Assembly (NCBI RefSeq): GCF_963169125.1
Contig: NC_084802.1
Span: forward strand, 14,818,896-14,882,895
Length of the DNA stretch: 64,000 nt
Origin: Humulus lupulus
Taxonomy: Eukaryota; Streptophyta; Magnoliopsida; Rosales; Cannabaceae
Reading direction: 5' to 3'
In this document: one piece after another, positions 37,008 to 48,578 of the stretch
Position numbering within the stretch: position 1 is the stretch's first letter
Layout: every line of letters begins with the position of its first letter
Translations under genes and position numbers: made by a program
Notes under the pieces: generated by a model
What the model saw: the letters and a program-made list of their open reading frames with translations, nothing else
Databases searched by the model: none
What the model was told of the DNA's origin: nothing

Positions 37008-37880
37008 TCATGAGTTTACTATAAATCCCAATAATTTTCCTGATCCAACTCCGAAGGAACACTTGAGGGGATTTAGCTTCATCTGATATTTATTCAAGAC
37101 CTTGAAGCATTCTTGCAAGTCTCCTATGTCTCCTTCTGCCTTCTTCGACCTAACCAGCATGTCATCAACATATACTTCCATGTTTGTATCGATTAGCTCC
37201 TTGAACATGTGATTGACTAGTCGCTGGTAAGTCGCACCAGCGTTTTTCAAACCGAAGGGCATTACTTTGTAATAGTAAAGCCCTGTATCGGCCCGAAAGC
37301 TAGTGTGATCCTCATCAGGTGGGTGCATACTGATTTGATTGTACCCAGAGTATGCATCCATGAATGACAAGGTCTCGTGTCCTGCAGTGGCATCGACCAG
37401 CTGGTCGATTCTCGGGAGTGGGAAACAATCTTTTGGGTAGGCTTTATTAAGGTCTGTGAAATCTATGCACGTTCTCCATTTGCCATTCGGCTTGGGTACT
37501 AGTACGGGATTAGAGACCCATGATGGATAAAACGCTACCCTGATGAATCTGTTCTCCTTTTGCTTCTCGACTTCTTCCTTCAAGGCTTTTGATCTATCTT
37601 TGTCGAGCAACCTTCTTTTTTGTTGCACTGGTGGAAAACTTTTGTCTATGTTCAGGACATGGCTGATAACTGTCGGGTCTATTCCAACCATGTCTTTATG
37701 TGACCAGGCAAAGACTTCCTGGTTCTTCTTCAAAAATTCCACCAGTTTTTGTTTGGTTGTTGTCTTTAAGTTTTTACCGACTTTCACCACCATGATCGGA
37801 TCTGCTTCATCGAGTTGGACCTCTTCAAGGTCCTCGATGGGTCCTACTTCTTCATCAAAATCCCCAAAGCGAGGATCCAA
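37008..37880 (-). pseudogene. Gypsy reverse transcriptase of element C
   Basis: Open from MDPRFGDFDEE to a stop after GFIVNS. RT motifs are all visible: PVLVPKPNGKWRTCIDFTDL, LSFMDAYSGYNQI with the motif-A Asp, TGLYYYKVMPFGLKNAGATY, and EVYVDDMLVRSK with both Asp residues of YVDD. The upstream acidic part and HKDMVGIDPTVISH are the usual protease-RT linker. The RT domain itself looks intact; the flanking domains are broken. Confidence 0.93.
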
Positions 37881-38035
37881 GTCCTTATGCTCACTTTGGG
37901 CAACACCCTATTTGGTGACATAATCACCTAATTGGGCTTGTACTTCATTGGCGTCTGCAACTCTTTTCCGGCGGTTTCCCTCGATCCACCTTTCTTTGCC
38001 TTAGATATCGAGGAGTTTTTGCACTCCCTCACTTC

Positions 38036-38400
38036 TCATTGATTTCCCAATACGCATCCTACCCCTGCGTCGGTTGAGTATTTCATGGAAAGGTGCCAAA
38101 CCGAGGTAACAGCTCGTAGGTCGACCAGAATAGGCCTTCCAATTACAACATTGTACGCGGAAGGACAATCAACTACTATAAAAGTAATGAGTAATGTCCT
38201 ATTTGCGAGCGCAGTTCTTGCTGTAACTGGGAGCCTAGTCGACCCCGTTGGCGTGAGTCCTTCGCCATAAAAACCATATATGGTTTGGTTGCACGACTCT
38301 AGGTCCTTGACGGACAACTTCATCCTCTCTAGTGAAGACTTATACAAGATGTTGACTGAGCTCCATGTGTCCACCAACACCCTCTTAACCATCATGTTGG
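38036..38400 (-). pseudogene. Gypsy aspartic protease of element C, active site DTW
   Basis: The frame reads VLVDTWSSVNILYKSSLERM, then IYGFYGEGLTPTGSTRLPV and AYNVVIGRPILVDLRAV. Retroviral-type proteases of this lineage have D-T-G-S at the first motif; here Gly is Trp, which should abolish activity. It lies between gag and RT as expected. Confidence 0.88.
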
Positions 38401-38639
38401 CAATCTAGACGTCAATGACCAACAGATCTGAATGTGGAAATCGTACGTTCTGAGCGTCGTCTTCGGAGAAGGTTATCAACTCCTCCTCTGTTCGAGCTTT
38501 TTTAGGTGCTCGATCCTCCACACTCATCATCTCGATGTTCTGGTCGTGGCGTAAGGTCTGAGCGTACCGCTCCCTTGCCTTCCCACTATCTTCTGCAAGG
38601 TGTGTGGCGCCACAGATGGTGAGTAACGTACCTGCCACA

Positions 38640-39204
38640 GAAGCTGGCTGTAAAGGTGGCGAGCGTTAGCGTGTAGGCGCCTGCTCATTGCCCCGTTGAG
38701 CCTCTCGCTGAGATCCTCCTGAGGCTTGTACGTATCTCCTTAGGTGTCCTTGTCTGATGAGGAACTCAATCACGTCTTTCAACTGGTTACACTCGTTGGT
38801 GTCATGTCCATAGTCATTGTGAAAACGACAAAATTTTGTTGTATCTCTCTTGGAGATATCCTTCCTTATAGGCGCTGGTCGCTTATAAGGGACAGTGGAG
38901 TTGGTTTCCTGGTAGACCTCCACCCTGCTTTTGACAAGGGCCGTATATTTGGTGAATCTCGGCTCGTACCTACAGCCTTTAGGGCGTTTATTTTCGGACA
39001 TTGATGGCTCATTGTTCGCCCTTTTTCTATCATTTTTACCATTCCCGTTCTCGTTGCCTTTGTTGTTGCCATTGGGTTTATCTGGCCCGTTGGCGGCTTT
39101 GGTGGGATCTTCCTTTAGTCCATTGTCCTTCACAGGCGATTCCCCTTCGTTGGAAATCACGACCTCGAGCTTGATGTATCGATCAGCTCGATCAAGAAAC
39201 TCTT
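38640..39204 (-). pseudogene. Gag C-terminal part of element C
   Basis: The frame runs from the edge of solo LTR E (FLDRADRYIKLEVVIS near 39195) through an Asn/Lys/Gly-rich linker to CRYEPRFTKYTALVKSRVEV and KFCRFHNDYGHDTNEC, then QLKDVIEFLIRQGHLRRYV. The last block is the conserved C-terminal gag motif of Tat-type elements. The gag frame is interrupted by LTR E at 39204/41800. Confidence 0.9.
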
Positions 39205-41799
39205 TGTAATGCCCTAAACTCCAGGGACCGTTACAGTGTGCCTTGTAAACAGTGCTAAACTCGCTAATCGAGTCATTTGGCCAAAATCGTGTAACTAAGT
39301 ATGATTAGCGGTTTAGGGATTAAATTTTTTGGATAAGATATAACATTTCATTAGATCATTTAATATATATATATATGTTGGGATCCCAAAATTATAATTT
39401 CAGAGTCTACTACAAGAAAATATTTACAACAGGCCGTTCTATGCGCCAAAACAGGGTTTAACCCTAGTTCCCCTTCAAACCTCGGCCGTGGTGGACGAGC
39501 AACTGCATATGTACACATCATCACCTAAGCTCTCCAGCTCAAGGATGGTCCAACTTTCTTTTGCCTTTACCTGCACCACATAGCACCAGTGAGCCGAAGC
39601 CTAGCAAGAAAACTTAATATGCTCATGAACAGTTATAACATGTCATCGAAATATAAGGTACACACCTAGCAGATAAAGCCCCAGCCAAGCGGCCAAGAAA
39701 AACCATGTAGCAATGGGTATCCAGGATAAAGAATCCTACCCTCCTGAATGGACGACTATCTAGTCAGTCTCAATCAGCTAAGTGATTCAACACTTGTGGT
39801 TCCAGTAACCATATCGTGCTAATAGCCCTGGATAAAAGCTAGATGACTGATAAGTCCATCTAGGTCACATGACTGATAAGTCTATCCCGGTCAGATGACT
39901 GATAAGTACATCCCAATTAGATGACTAATAAGCCCATCTCGGAGGTCCCATAACCTCCTAGCCATGTGACAAACAGTCACCGGGGCCATAAGCCCTGGCT
40001 CTGAGTAACTAGTCTTAGACTAGGCAAGTGCTTATAATTTTCATCGACCTTCAGGTCGGTCCAGTATTAACACCCCATATGAGTCATTCTATGCTGATAT
40101 CGATTAGATCTAATCTTCATTTGGCTTGGCATTCATGACGCTATGCCATTTTTGACTCTTAGGTCAGTAAAGCACGACCAGTGTTCAACCCATTGTGAAC
40201 TTGACTAGTAAATCACAGCTTCACAGATGGATCTAACACCATTGCTGATTCTGACTAATAAGTCAGTGCCACACACAAGTAAGCCATGCCACCAAACATA
40301 TATCACGTATCCAATATCCATATACAAGGCATTCAGCATGCTTACTTAACAAGTACTAGTACAATTAGGACCATGCATGAACACAGAGGCTCAAGCTCTG
40401 AAGAATATCATACTCAGTATATAAAGCATGTCCTAATCACATGTTTCTCATGCATCATATGCATTATATTTAATAATCCAACATGCACCAAGAACAGCCA
40501 TGCATGTCACATATACACAGGGTGCAGTTTTCTTACCTCAGATTCGAGCTAGAACCAATATAAGAACGACCCTTGAGAACGATCAACCTTTAAGTCCTTA
40601 GCGGTCACCTAGTCATAACCAAATATGGGACACCATCAATAAAATGATCAACATAGGTTACCAAACCAAAATCTAGCCTCCGGGACAACAATCCAAACTA
40701 ATCCAAGTAGTAGGAACACTCCCGAGGCCTATAGCTAAGTTCCCGGGGTCAAAAAGAGCAAACAGGGTGAAAACAAGGCAAGGGTTGCGGCCCTGGCACC
40801 TTGGGCCGCGGCCCCCAGAATTTCCTGAAGCAAGCGCCGCGGCGCCCAACACCAAGGGCCGCGGCGCCCAACAAAGTCAGAACCCTTCTCCTTCTTCATC
40901 GAGCTAGGGCCGCGGCCCCCAACCCTGGGCCATTCCCAAACGTATTTTCAACTTCTAAAAGCTTCCAAAATCATACCCAAACATTCCCCAATCATCAAAA
41001 CAAAGTTCCAAAACTTCCCAAAGCTCCATAACCCTCAAAACCCAAGGTTCAAACCAACCAAAAACTCAAACACTTTACAAAGTCCAATTCTAAGCTTAAA
41101 AACTTTAGAAACTCAAAACTTCACACTTAGATTACCTTTGATTGGGTTGTTTTCCGTCAAATCCTTCAGTTAAGAAGCTTCTAATCTTTCCTAGGATCGC
41201 TATGCCTCGACCCTCGCTTGATTTCGACTCCTAGAACTCAAGATTCCTTCAAGAAAGCTTCGAATGGTAAAATAGGCTATCGGGAAGGGAGAGAGAGATT
41301 TTTTAACGTACGTTCTTATCTGACAAGCTACTTCAAGCTTAAGTAACCTCAAATAAAACCTAGTGCTCGGGGTCCCGGAAACACCCGCGGGGACATTATA
41401 GTCAAAACTTTCAGAATTCCATCCTGATCCCAAATACTCCCAATTTATCATCAAATAAACATTCTTATTACCCAATAATTAACCCCGTTATGACAAAACC
41501 GCTAACTCATAATCTAGGATCGTCTCATGCCGAATAGCTCGAATATATCTCCATAATAATAAATTCTCATTCAAAAATTACAATATGCAACCAATTTACA
41601 AATATGCCCTCAACAGGCCAAATTACCAAAATGCCCTTATGATTATAAATACACCCATATGCATGCATATAATCATCATATAATAATATAATTCACATTA
41701 ACATGCATATAATCATTTAATACCATGATAAATCAATTATGGCCCTCCCGGCCTCCTAATCAAGGTCCTAAACCCTATTAGGAAATTTGGGGCATTACA
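39205..41799 (-). mobile_element. Solo LTR E inserted in gag of element C
   Basis: 2595 bp, TGTAATGCCC at one end and GGGGCATTACA at the other, with perfect target duplication CTCTT at 39200-39204 and 41800-41804. In minus orientation it resembles LTR Y. The shared block lies at 39560-39615 and the dyad array at 39770-40270, including four ~26-bp GACTGATAAGTCCATC units at 39846-39942. A CG-rich pocket at 40780-40930 has GGGCCGCGGCCC (40803, 40907) and GCGCCGCGGCGC (40834). Confidence 0.93.
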
Positions 41800-41804
41800 C
41801 TCTT

Positions 41805-42705
41805 GGGTACTCTTTACCCCATTCTTTCTTAGGCTGTTCCAAAGGGGAGAATGGCGCCTTACCCCAGAAGTTAGGGCCATCATTTTTCCCTTGTTGCCCA
41901 TTTTTTAGCTCCAACAACCGTTCGCATAAAACGCTGGGCTCTCCCTCCTTCTGTCGTATCTTGACCAGCTAGTAGAATTGACCGTAAAATTCCTTCACGA
42001 ACATTTCCCATGATACTATACTAGCAGGAGGAAATTTAAAGAACCACTCCTGCGCGGTGTCAGATAGGGTGGCGGGGAAGATTCTACAACAGGCATCGTC
42101 TGACACCTTCTGAATATCCATTTGCATCTCAAACTTGTTTACATGAGATATTAGGTCCCCATACCCATCGAAGTTGGGTAACATTGGCCTTTTGAATTTG
42201 TTGGGGCTCTCGGCCACAACTGTCCTTTGTATGAACGGAGTGCCTCTTCTCCGATCATACTCAATGCGGGATGTCCGGCTTCCCACCAGCTGCTGGACAG
42301 CCTGATTCAGTGCATCAATTTGGGCCTGTACAACGTCTGGGATTGCTAGGGAGACTGGTGCCGGAGGAGCGTACTCATCGTGCCTCTCACGTCTATCGTT
42401 GAGCATGTTCCTTAGGTCATCATCTCTGAGCCTCTGTTTGCTAACGCCCAGCTGGTCAAAGACGTTATGATGTCTGGGCTGCTCCTTAGCTCTTTGCCTC
42501 GTATGCCTATTTTCTCTTGGTGGGGGGTTCCTATCACCACCTCTTTCCTCATGCTTTCGACTAGCATTCCTCTTGCCAGAATCGACCTCATTATAGTCAT
42601 GGCCATCCCTAAACTGCGACCGGTTATAGCGCGACCGGCTGGTCACGCTGTTTCCTCCTCTAGCTGGCATCTCTCAAGCGTCAGAGGGAGGTTTGCGTTG
42701 GTCAG
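41805..42705 (-). pseudogene. Gag core (Retrotrans_gag) of element C
   Basis: Open frame 42670-41969 begins MPARGGNSVTSRSRYNRSQF, continues with an Arg-rich linker, and carries the capsid-like block PNKFKRPMLPNFDGYGDLIS, FEMQMDIQKVSDDACCRIFP, LSDTAQEWFFKFPPASIVSW and FVKEFYGQFY, fitting PF03732. It stops at 41969, and continues with further stops to the edge of LTR E. Upstream the frame is interrupted by element D at 42705. Confidence 0.9.
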
Positions 42706-43746
42706 TGTTAGAGAATATATATTATTGCTCAATGGAATTATGGAAAAACCAAATACAACTCTATGCAAAAATACAATGAACAAGATAATATTGATTAAAT
42801 AAGTATTACAACTCAATTGCTCAAAATACAAGTAAAAAAAAAGATGTAGAAGAAGATTACAAACTCAATACTATAACAATACAAGTAAATAAAATCAACA
42901 AGATCAAAAGAATGAAAACACAAACAAACTCTCACACAACCAAAGTGTAGAGTAGTGGGGATCACCAACTTGAACAAGGTTCAAGACCTTTGTCCAAAAG
43001 CTCATTTCCCCCTATTCTCTAAGCACTAAGGGATCTCTCAAGGAAATAGCTCTCTGGAATAATCAAGCCTCAAGGTGTATTTTCAGCCAAGTGCTTTGTG
43101 GATGAAAAATGGTGTGTCATACAAGTGAGCATTAGGCTCTTATTTATAGAGTTTGAGATACCCCTTTGAATTTCAAATTCCACCAACCCCCATGGCTGTT
43201 ACCAATGTTTAATTGGATGTTTTATGGAATTAAAATAGATATTTGGGAGTTACTTGGCTGTTGGAAACGTTCAAAATTGGATAAAAGCCGAAATTCAAAG
43301 AAGCTGTCAGCCACTAGGGCCGCGGCGCTTGTTCCAGGTGCTGCGGCGCTCAGTCAAGTTCAGTCGTGGTGCATGTTCCAGGCGCCACGACTCTCAGTCA
43401 AGTTCAGCAACAAAAATTTCACTTTTTCCAAAACGTTCCAATTTATTCCCACTTGATTTTGTAACTTCCATACACAATATGGGAGTTAAAATCACATCTC
43501 TATCAACCATTTCTCATATGGCGTTATGAAATTCAATCTCAAATGTGTAACATATAATATACACATTATTGGGTAATATTTGGGAGTTATAAATTTGTAA
43601 CTGATTTTGTAACTCCAAAATATGTCACATTTGGACACACACATGTGTCCAATTTTGTGACTCTCAATAATATGTTACAAGGTGTGACAAATCACATTTT
43701 GTCACATTATTTAATCTAATATTATATTATATGAAATAATATAACA
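42706..43746 (-). repeat. Element D, 3' LTR
   Basis: 1041 bp, TGTTAGAGAA..AATATAACA on the plus strand. It differs from the other LTR mainly by a second GCGCTCAGTCAAGTTCAG unit near 43345-43400 and an extra ATTGGGTAATATTTGGGAG-like stretch near 43570. Confidence 0.93.
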
Positions 43747-46259
43747 TTCCCCCACTAGATTAAATAATCACTTTTTGTAACACTTATTTAATCAATCAAA
43801 CATTATATTAAAATATAATATTCCCCCACTTGATTAAATAATCACTCTCTATAGAAACCTTTGCATTGGTGCATAAAGTAAAATGTCTTTCGACTTGAAT
43901 TTTACCTTAGTGTAATTATCACAAAGTTTGTGTAAATTTTGGTTGCCGAAGCATTGAACCACTATTGCTTGATAACAAACCGGTGATAACACACACACTT
44001 TTGCTATGTTCACTTGAGACCTCAATGTCTCACTTTTGCACCGTTAATGGCCATGTGCACATTCCATTCATAGGCTTTTCTTGAGAACGACTCCCAATTC
44101 TCATGAGGGGCGGCACCACCCCTAGGTCTATATAGGTAGAACTCTTACAGTATTTTTGTTACCCTAAAATACTTGTCTTTTCAAGACTGAGTTCTATTAA
44201 AAAACCTTTCGGTTTTAACCCACATTTTGGTAACACACTAGTACTCATATCTCATATGGGACAAAATTTGAGTACTACTATCTATTCACTTGATTGACTT
44301 GTTATTACCTATTGAACCTAATACTAGTTTGGTTACTAGTATTAAGAAAGGTTACCATCAACCGTGAATCTCTTTAGGGAGTCTAAGTCCCGCCCCTTGA
44401 GATGTAGAAATGATTCATTTGAATCATTTCTTTTCTCATGTATGCATACTTAGACACTCTCATTATTTTATTCAAACTTTGTTGCTAGCCATAGTTTGAT
44501 TAAAATAGTTACCCCTTTAAAATAATGATTTTGACCATAGTCAACACCCTCACTATTTTATAGTTTTATATCCAAGATAAACATTTTTCCTTGAATATTA
44601 ATTCTAGAAACCTCTTTGTTTCTAAAATTCTCCTTTATGTTTAAATTGATTCCTTCTTGAATCAAAATATTACAAACAATGACTTTAGACACCAAACATG
44701 TCTAGATTTGTTCATTCTATACACATATAGCCAATGTGATTTAGAATGTGGAAAATCACCTATTTGATAAGATGACAAAATTAATCAATTGATTAACAAC
44801 AAAATAAATTGATTAACTTTGGAGCATCACCCCCACATTTCTCACATAGTGATAATAAAATATCACTTCAAAATAGAAATCTCTTCATTTCTATTAAGTC
44901 CTTTATCCTCCAAGATAAATCTAGACCTATGATTCTCAAAGTTCATCATGAGTCCTCTATGCCACATGATAAACTCTCAAGATAAAACCTCAATGTTTAT
45001 CTTGATTTATTTACTTGCTAAAACTAGTCACACTTCTTTCAAAGCAACTTTTACTTTTAGTTGTCTAAATAATCTCAAAATCACTTAAACAACTTTTGTG
45101 TATTTTCTAAGAGTCTCTTTGAGATTCTTTTAAAAACATCAATTCGACATCCATTGATTTTCTCATCAAAATGAAAATGTCAATTTTTTAAACACTTTAA
45201 ATCAAAGAAAATAAACCCTCATTGATTTATTTAAACACTTTGATTTCTTATGTTTTGTTTAAAATTATCTCCTCATCGAGATTAATTCAAACATATCACC
45301 ATCTTTAACCAAAATGAATAATGTTCTATTTTATTCACCATTGGTGTAAAGATTCAAAATTGCTTCTCCAATTTTGTAATGTCTCCTCATTGAGATATTC
45401 AATATTTAAGAATTATTGTCACTAAATAATTCTCAAATATTTTCTCTTTTGACCATTCTTTAGACTATAAGTCTATTGAGTCAATATGTCATCCCATAAT
45501 TATTTTTTATTATTATTATTATTTTTTTTTAATCCACTTTGATCCATTTTTTCTTGCAACAGCAAGACACAACCATTAAAAGATGTAACCCCCCTTAGCT
45601 TCATCTTTTCTTATCTTATAAAGTGAGATGGTAAACACTTAAATGGGGAATTTCATTTCTCAAATAATTCCTTTTATTTACCAAATAAATGGTAACTCAT
45701 CACATTACAATAATATAGGATAAACATATTAACATCTCACAAATGTTTGCATGATTATAATTTCACATAGTTGTCAACATACATGACTAATATCATACTA
45801 ATATGGCTCTTTATTAATATGCGAACATGAATTACAAATATCATACACATATTATTTCACTTTTCTATATCCCCACAAAATCAATATATTTATACATGTC
45901 ATATAAAACTCATAGTTGTCATTCTAATAATTTCCCATTAACACAAAATAAGTTCTATGACATGCTAGCATACTTCCCAATAATCTACTAGATTATTTAC
46001 ATGTTAATCACATATAACAAAAACTCAAGATATTATATTATCTTCTAATCTAACCACTAAAAAACAAAGGAGATTAGCAAACAATGAATCTCATTTATAA
46101 ACTTTTCTTCTTCTCATTTCTATCACTATATGAAAACCATTAGATCTTCTAAGAAAACCAAAGAAGAGCATTACCTTATCTTACCATCTTTTCAAAGTTG
46201 GATCCTCATATGATCTCCATGGTTTTTCCTTCCATTGAAAAGGAAAATAAGCTTTTGAT
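43747..46259. other. Internal region of element D, no coding seen
   Basis: AT-rich, with short words such as CTTGATTAAATAATCACT repeated near its left edge and a TTA/T run at 45505-45535. No gag, protease, integrase or RT motif was found in any frame. Next to the right LTR I do not recognise a standard primer-binding site. Confidence 0.65.
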
Positions 46260-47234
46260 TGTTAGAGAATATATATTATTGCTCAATGGAATTATGGAAA
46301 AACCAAATACAACTCTATGAAAAAATACAATGGACAAGATAATATTGATTAAATAAGTATTACAACTCAATTGCTCAAAATACAAGTAAATAAAAAGATG
46401 TAGAAGAAGAAGATTACAAACTCAATACTATAACAATACAAGTAAATAAAATCAACAAGATCAAAAGAATGAAAACACAAACAAACTCTCACACAACCAA
46501 AGTGTAGAGTAGTGGGGATCACCAACTTGAACAAGGTTCAAGACCTTTGTCCAAAAGCTTATTTCCCTCTATTCTCTAAGCACTAAGGGATCTCTCAAGG
46601 AAATAGCTTTCTGGAATAATCAAGCCTCAAGGTGTATTTTCAGCCAAGTGCTTTGTGGATGAAAAATGGTGTCATACAAGTGAGCATTAGGCTCCTATTT
46701 ATAGAGTTTGAGATACCCCTTTGAATTTCAAATTCCACAAACCCCCATGGCTATTACCAATGTTTAATTGGATGTTTTATGGAATTAAAATAGAGATTTC
46801 GGAGTTACTTGGTTGTTGGAAACGTTCAAAATTGGATAAAAACTGAAATTCAAAGAAGCTGTCAGCCACTAGGGCCGCGACGCTGGTTCCATGCGCCGCG
46901 GCGCTCAGTCAAGTTCAGCAACAAAAATTTCAGTTTTTCCAAAACGTTCCAATTTATTCCCACTTGATTTTGTAACTTCCATACACAATATGGGAGTTAA
47001 AATCACATCTCTATCAGCCATTTCTCATATGGCTTTATGAAATCCAATCTCAAACGTGTAACATATAATATACACATTATTGGGAGTTACAAATTTGTAA
47101 CTCCAAAATATGTCACATTTGGACACACACATGTGTCCAATTTTGTGACTCTCAATAATATGTTACAAGGTGTGACAAATCACATTTTGTCACATTATTT
47201 AATCTAATATTATATTATATGAAATAATATAATA
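46260..47234 (-). repeat. Element D, 5' LTR
   Basis: 975 bp copy of 42706-43746, ending AATATAATA. It carries one CG-rich palindromic unit (ATGCGCCGCGGCGCTC near 46897) where the other LTR has three degenerate ones. Confidence 0.93.
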
Positions 47235-47239
47235 GTCAG

Positions 47240-47924
47240 TGGGTCCTCATGCATTATTATGCCATGGGGGTCCCCTGGCCGCAGAGCCTGACTCATTGTG
47301 CCTTCTGTTAGCAGAAGGTCGTTGCCCCCTGCTCGGTGGATTTGGCTCATTGGCCCCTGGGTGTCTAGGGCTTCAGGGAGGCTGCCTGACCCTAATCTAC
47401 CTCTGGCACTGGGGATTGCCTCGACCAGCTTGAGAAGGTGGCTGCTGTTCAGGATCCTGAATTAGGATGTCCTGTTGAGCAGCAGGCAGTTGCTCCGACC
47501 TTTGAGGGCTTGCTGGCTGAAGCAGAGGACTCGGATTTGCGGCCTGTTGCAATGTTGCATTTGGTGGCTGATCCGGTTGAGAAGTCAGTGCAACCTGTCC
47601 CCTAGCCAACTAAATGGCTGCTTCTAAAGCAGCTGTGGCATCTCTTTGCCGGCGGTCCAGGTCCTCCTGCTGCTCATTTAGCTCCTGAAGCTGACACTCA
47701 ATTTCCCTCTGTTGTTGTGCCAAGCTCTCCACCGCATTCTCTTGATTGGCCCTCAGATTGGCCAACTCGTCCTGCAACACACTTAGTGTTGTCCTCAACA
47801 TTTCAGAGTCCATTTCTTCCTCCTCAAAATCCAAGCGTGGCTTATTTTCAGCCACATTTGGAGGAGGAGGCTGAGTGGATGCAGCGCCAGAAGTCTGTCC
47901 AGCTATCTTGGATGTCTTCACCAT
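47240..47924 (-). pseudogene. Gag N-terminal part of element C
   Basis: The frame starts at 47924 about 50 bp inside the 5' LTR: MVKTSKIAGQTSGAASTQPP, an acidic segment, then a Glu/Gln-rich coiled coil (LSVLQDELANLRANQENAVE). A stop follows at about 47610. A Gln/Pro-rich segment continues to 47397 and further broken frames reach element D. Position and composition fit the N-terminal leader of Tat gag proteins. Confidence 0.75.
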
Positions 47925-47954
47925 TTGATCTTCTTAAAGTTCTTGATTAATCTC

Positions 47955-47972
47955 TCAATGAGAGCACCAGAA
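47955..47972 (-). other. Leader next to 5' LTR of element C (primer-binding region)
   Basis: On the minus strand TTCTGGTGCTCTCATTGA directly follows the 5' LTR end. A leader of the form TGGTGCTTTCATTGAGAG is usual in this gypsy lineage. I cannot assign the primer tRNA. Confidence 0.5.
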
Positions 47973-48578
47973 TGTTGGCCCTTGATTTGGCCAACGACAC
48001 GGAGTCAAAATAACGACAGGAAATGAGATGAAAACAAGAAGAGAATAAAATGAAAAGTAAATAACACAAGCGATTTATAGTGGTTCGGCCCCAATGAGAT
48101 GGTAATGACCTACGTCCACTTAGTGATCTTATTGATATTGAATCCCACTAATATGATCAAAGAACTAGGGTTCTTGAGTTTCACAAGCTTTAGGAAGATT
48201 ACAATTTCGGTGGATAATCACACTATGCTTTTCTCTCTTAATACAAAGATTAAAAGTTCAAAAGTCCAGACCTCCCTTCCTTGAGCCCTCCTCTTCTTAT
48301 TTATAGGCTCAAGAGGGTTACATGGGCCGATGGGCCTTAACTACAATTAATATCATCATATCAAGGTAATAAAAGGAAACATTATAAATGTAATTATTAC
48401 AAGATTGCATATCCCAAAGGAAGTAAATGAGAGTATGCGACTAGACTGGTTGCACCTCATCAAGAGACTTGACGAATCAATAATTATCTGTTCGATGATC
48501 GAACATGATCTCTTCACTCGAAATTGCCACGTGTAAGAAAATCTTGCCACATCATCGGGAGCCATTTTTGGGTAAACA
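47973..48578 (-). repeat. 5' LTR of element C
   Basis: 606-bp partner of 30090-30697. On the plus strand it opens TGTTGGCCC and closes GGTAAACA. The minus-strand TATA box CTATAAATAAG is conserved near 48297-48308. Confidence 0.94.

Larger units (their letters stand above)
42706..47234 (-). mobile_element. Non-coding LTR element D (LARD-like) inserted in gag of C
   Basis: Two long direct repeats (42706-43746 and 46260-47234) flank 2.5 kb. The target duplication GTCAG is perfect at 42701-42705 and 47235-47239. A polypurine tract (GTGGGGGAA on the minus strand) adjoins the left LTR, so the element runs on the minus strand. No frame longer than about 60 codons with recognisable domains exists inside. 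It is therefore a non-autonomous large LTR element or one that has lost its genes. Confidence 0.9.
30090..48578 (-). mobile_element. Tat-lineage Ty3/gypsy element C, complete ends, degenerate
   Basis: Both LTRs are present (30090-30697 and 47973-48578). Flanks are CTACC (30085-30089) and TTACC (48579-48583), a 4-of-5 target duplication. Minus-strand order is 5' LTR, gag, protease, RT, RNase H, archaeal-like RNase H, integrase, then a plus-strand (antisense) gene, polypurine tract and 3' LTR. The double RNase H and the antisense gene are hallmarks of the Tat clade. Length without nested E and D is about 11.3 kb. Stops and lost catalytic residues show it is no longer autonomous. Confidence 0.93.
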
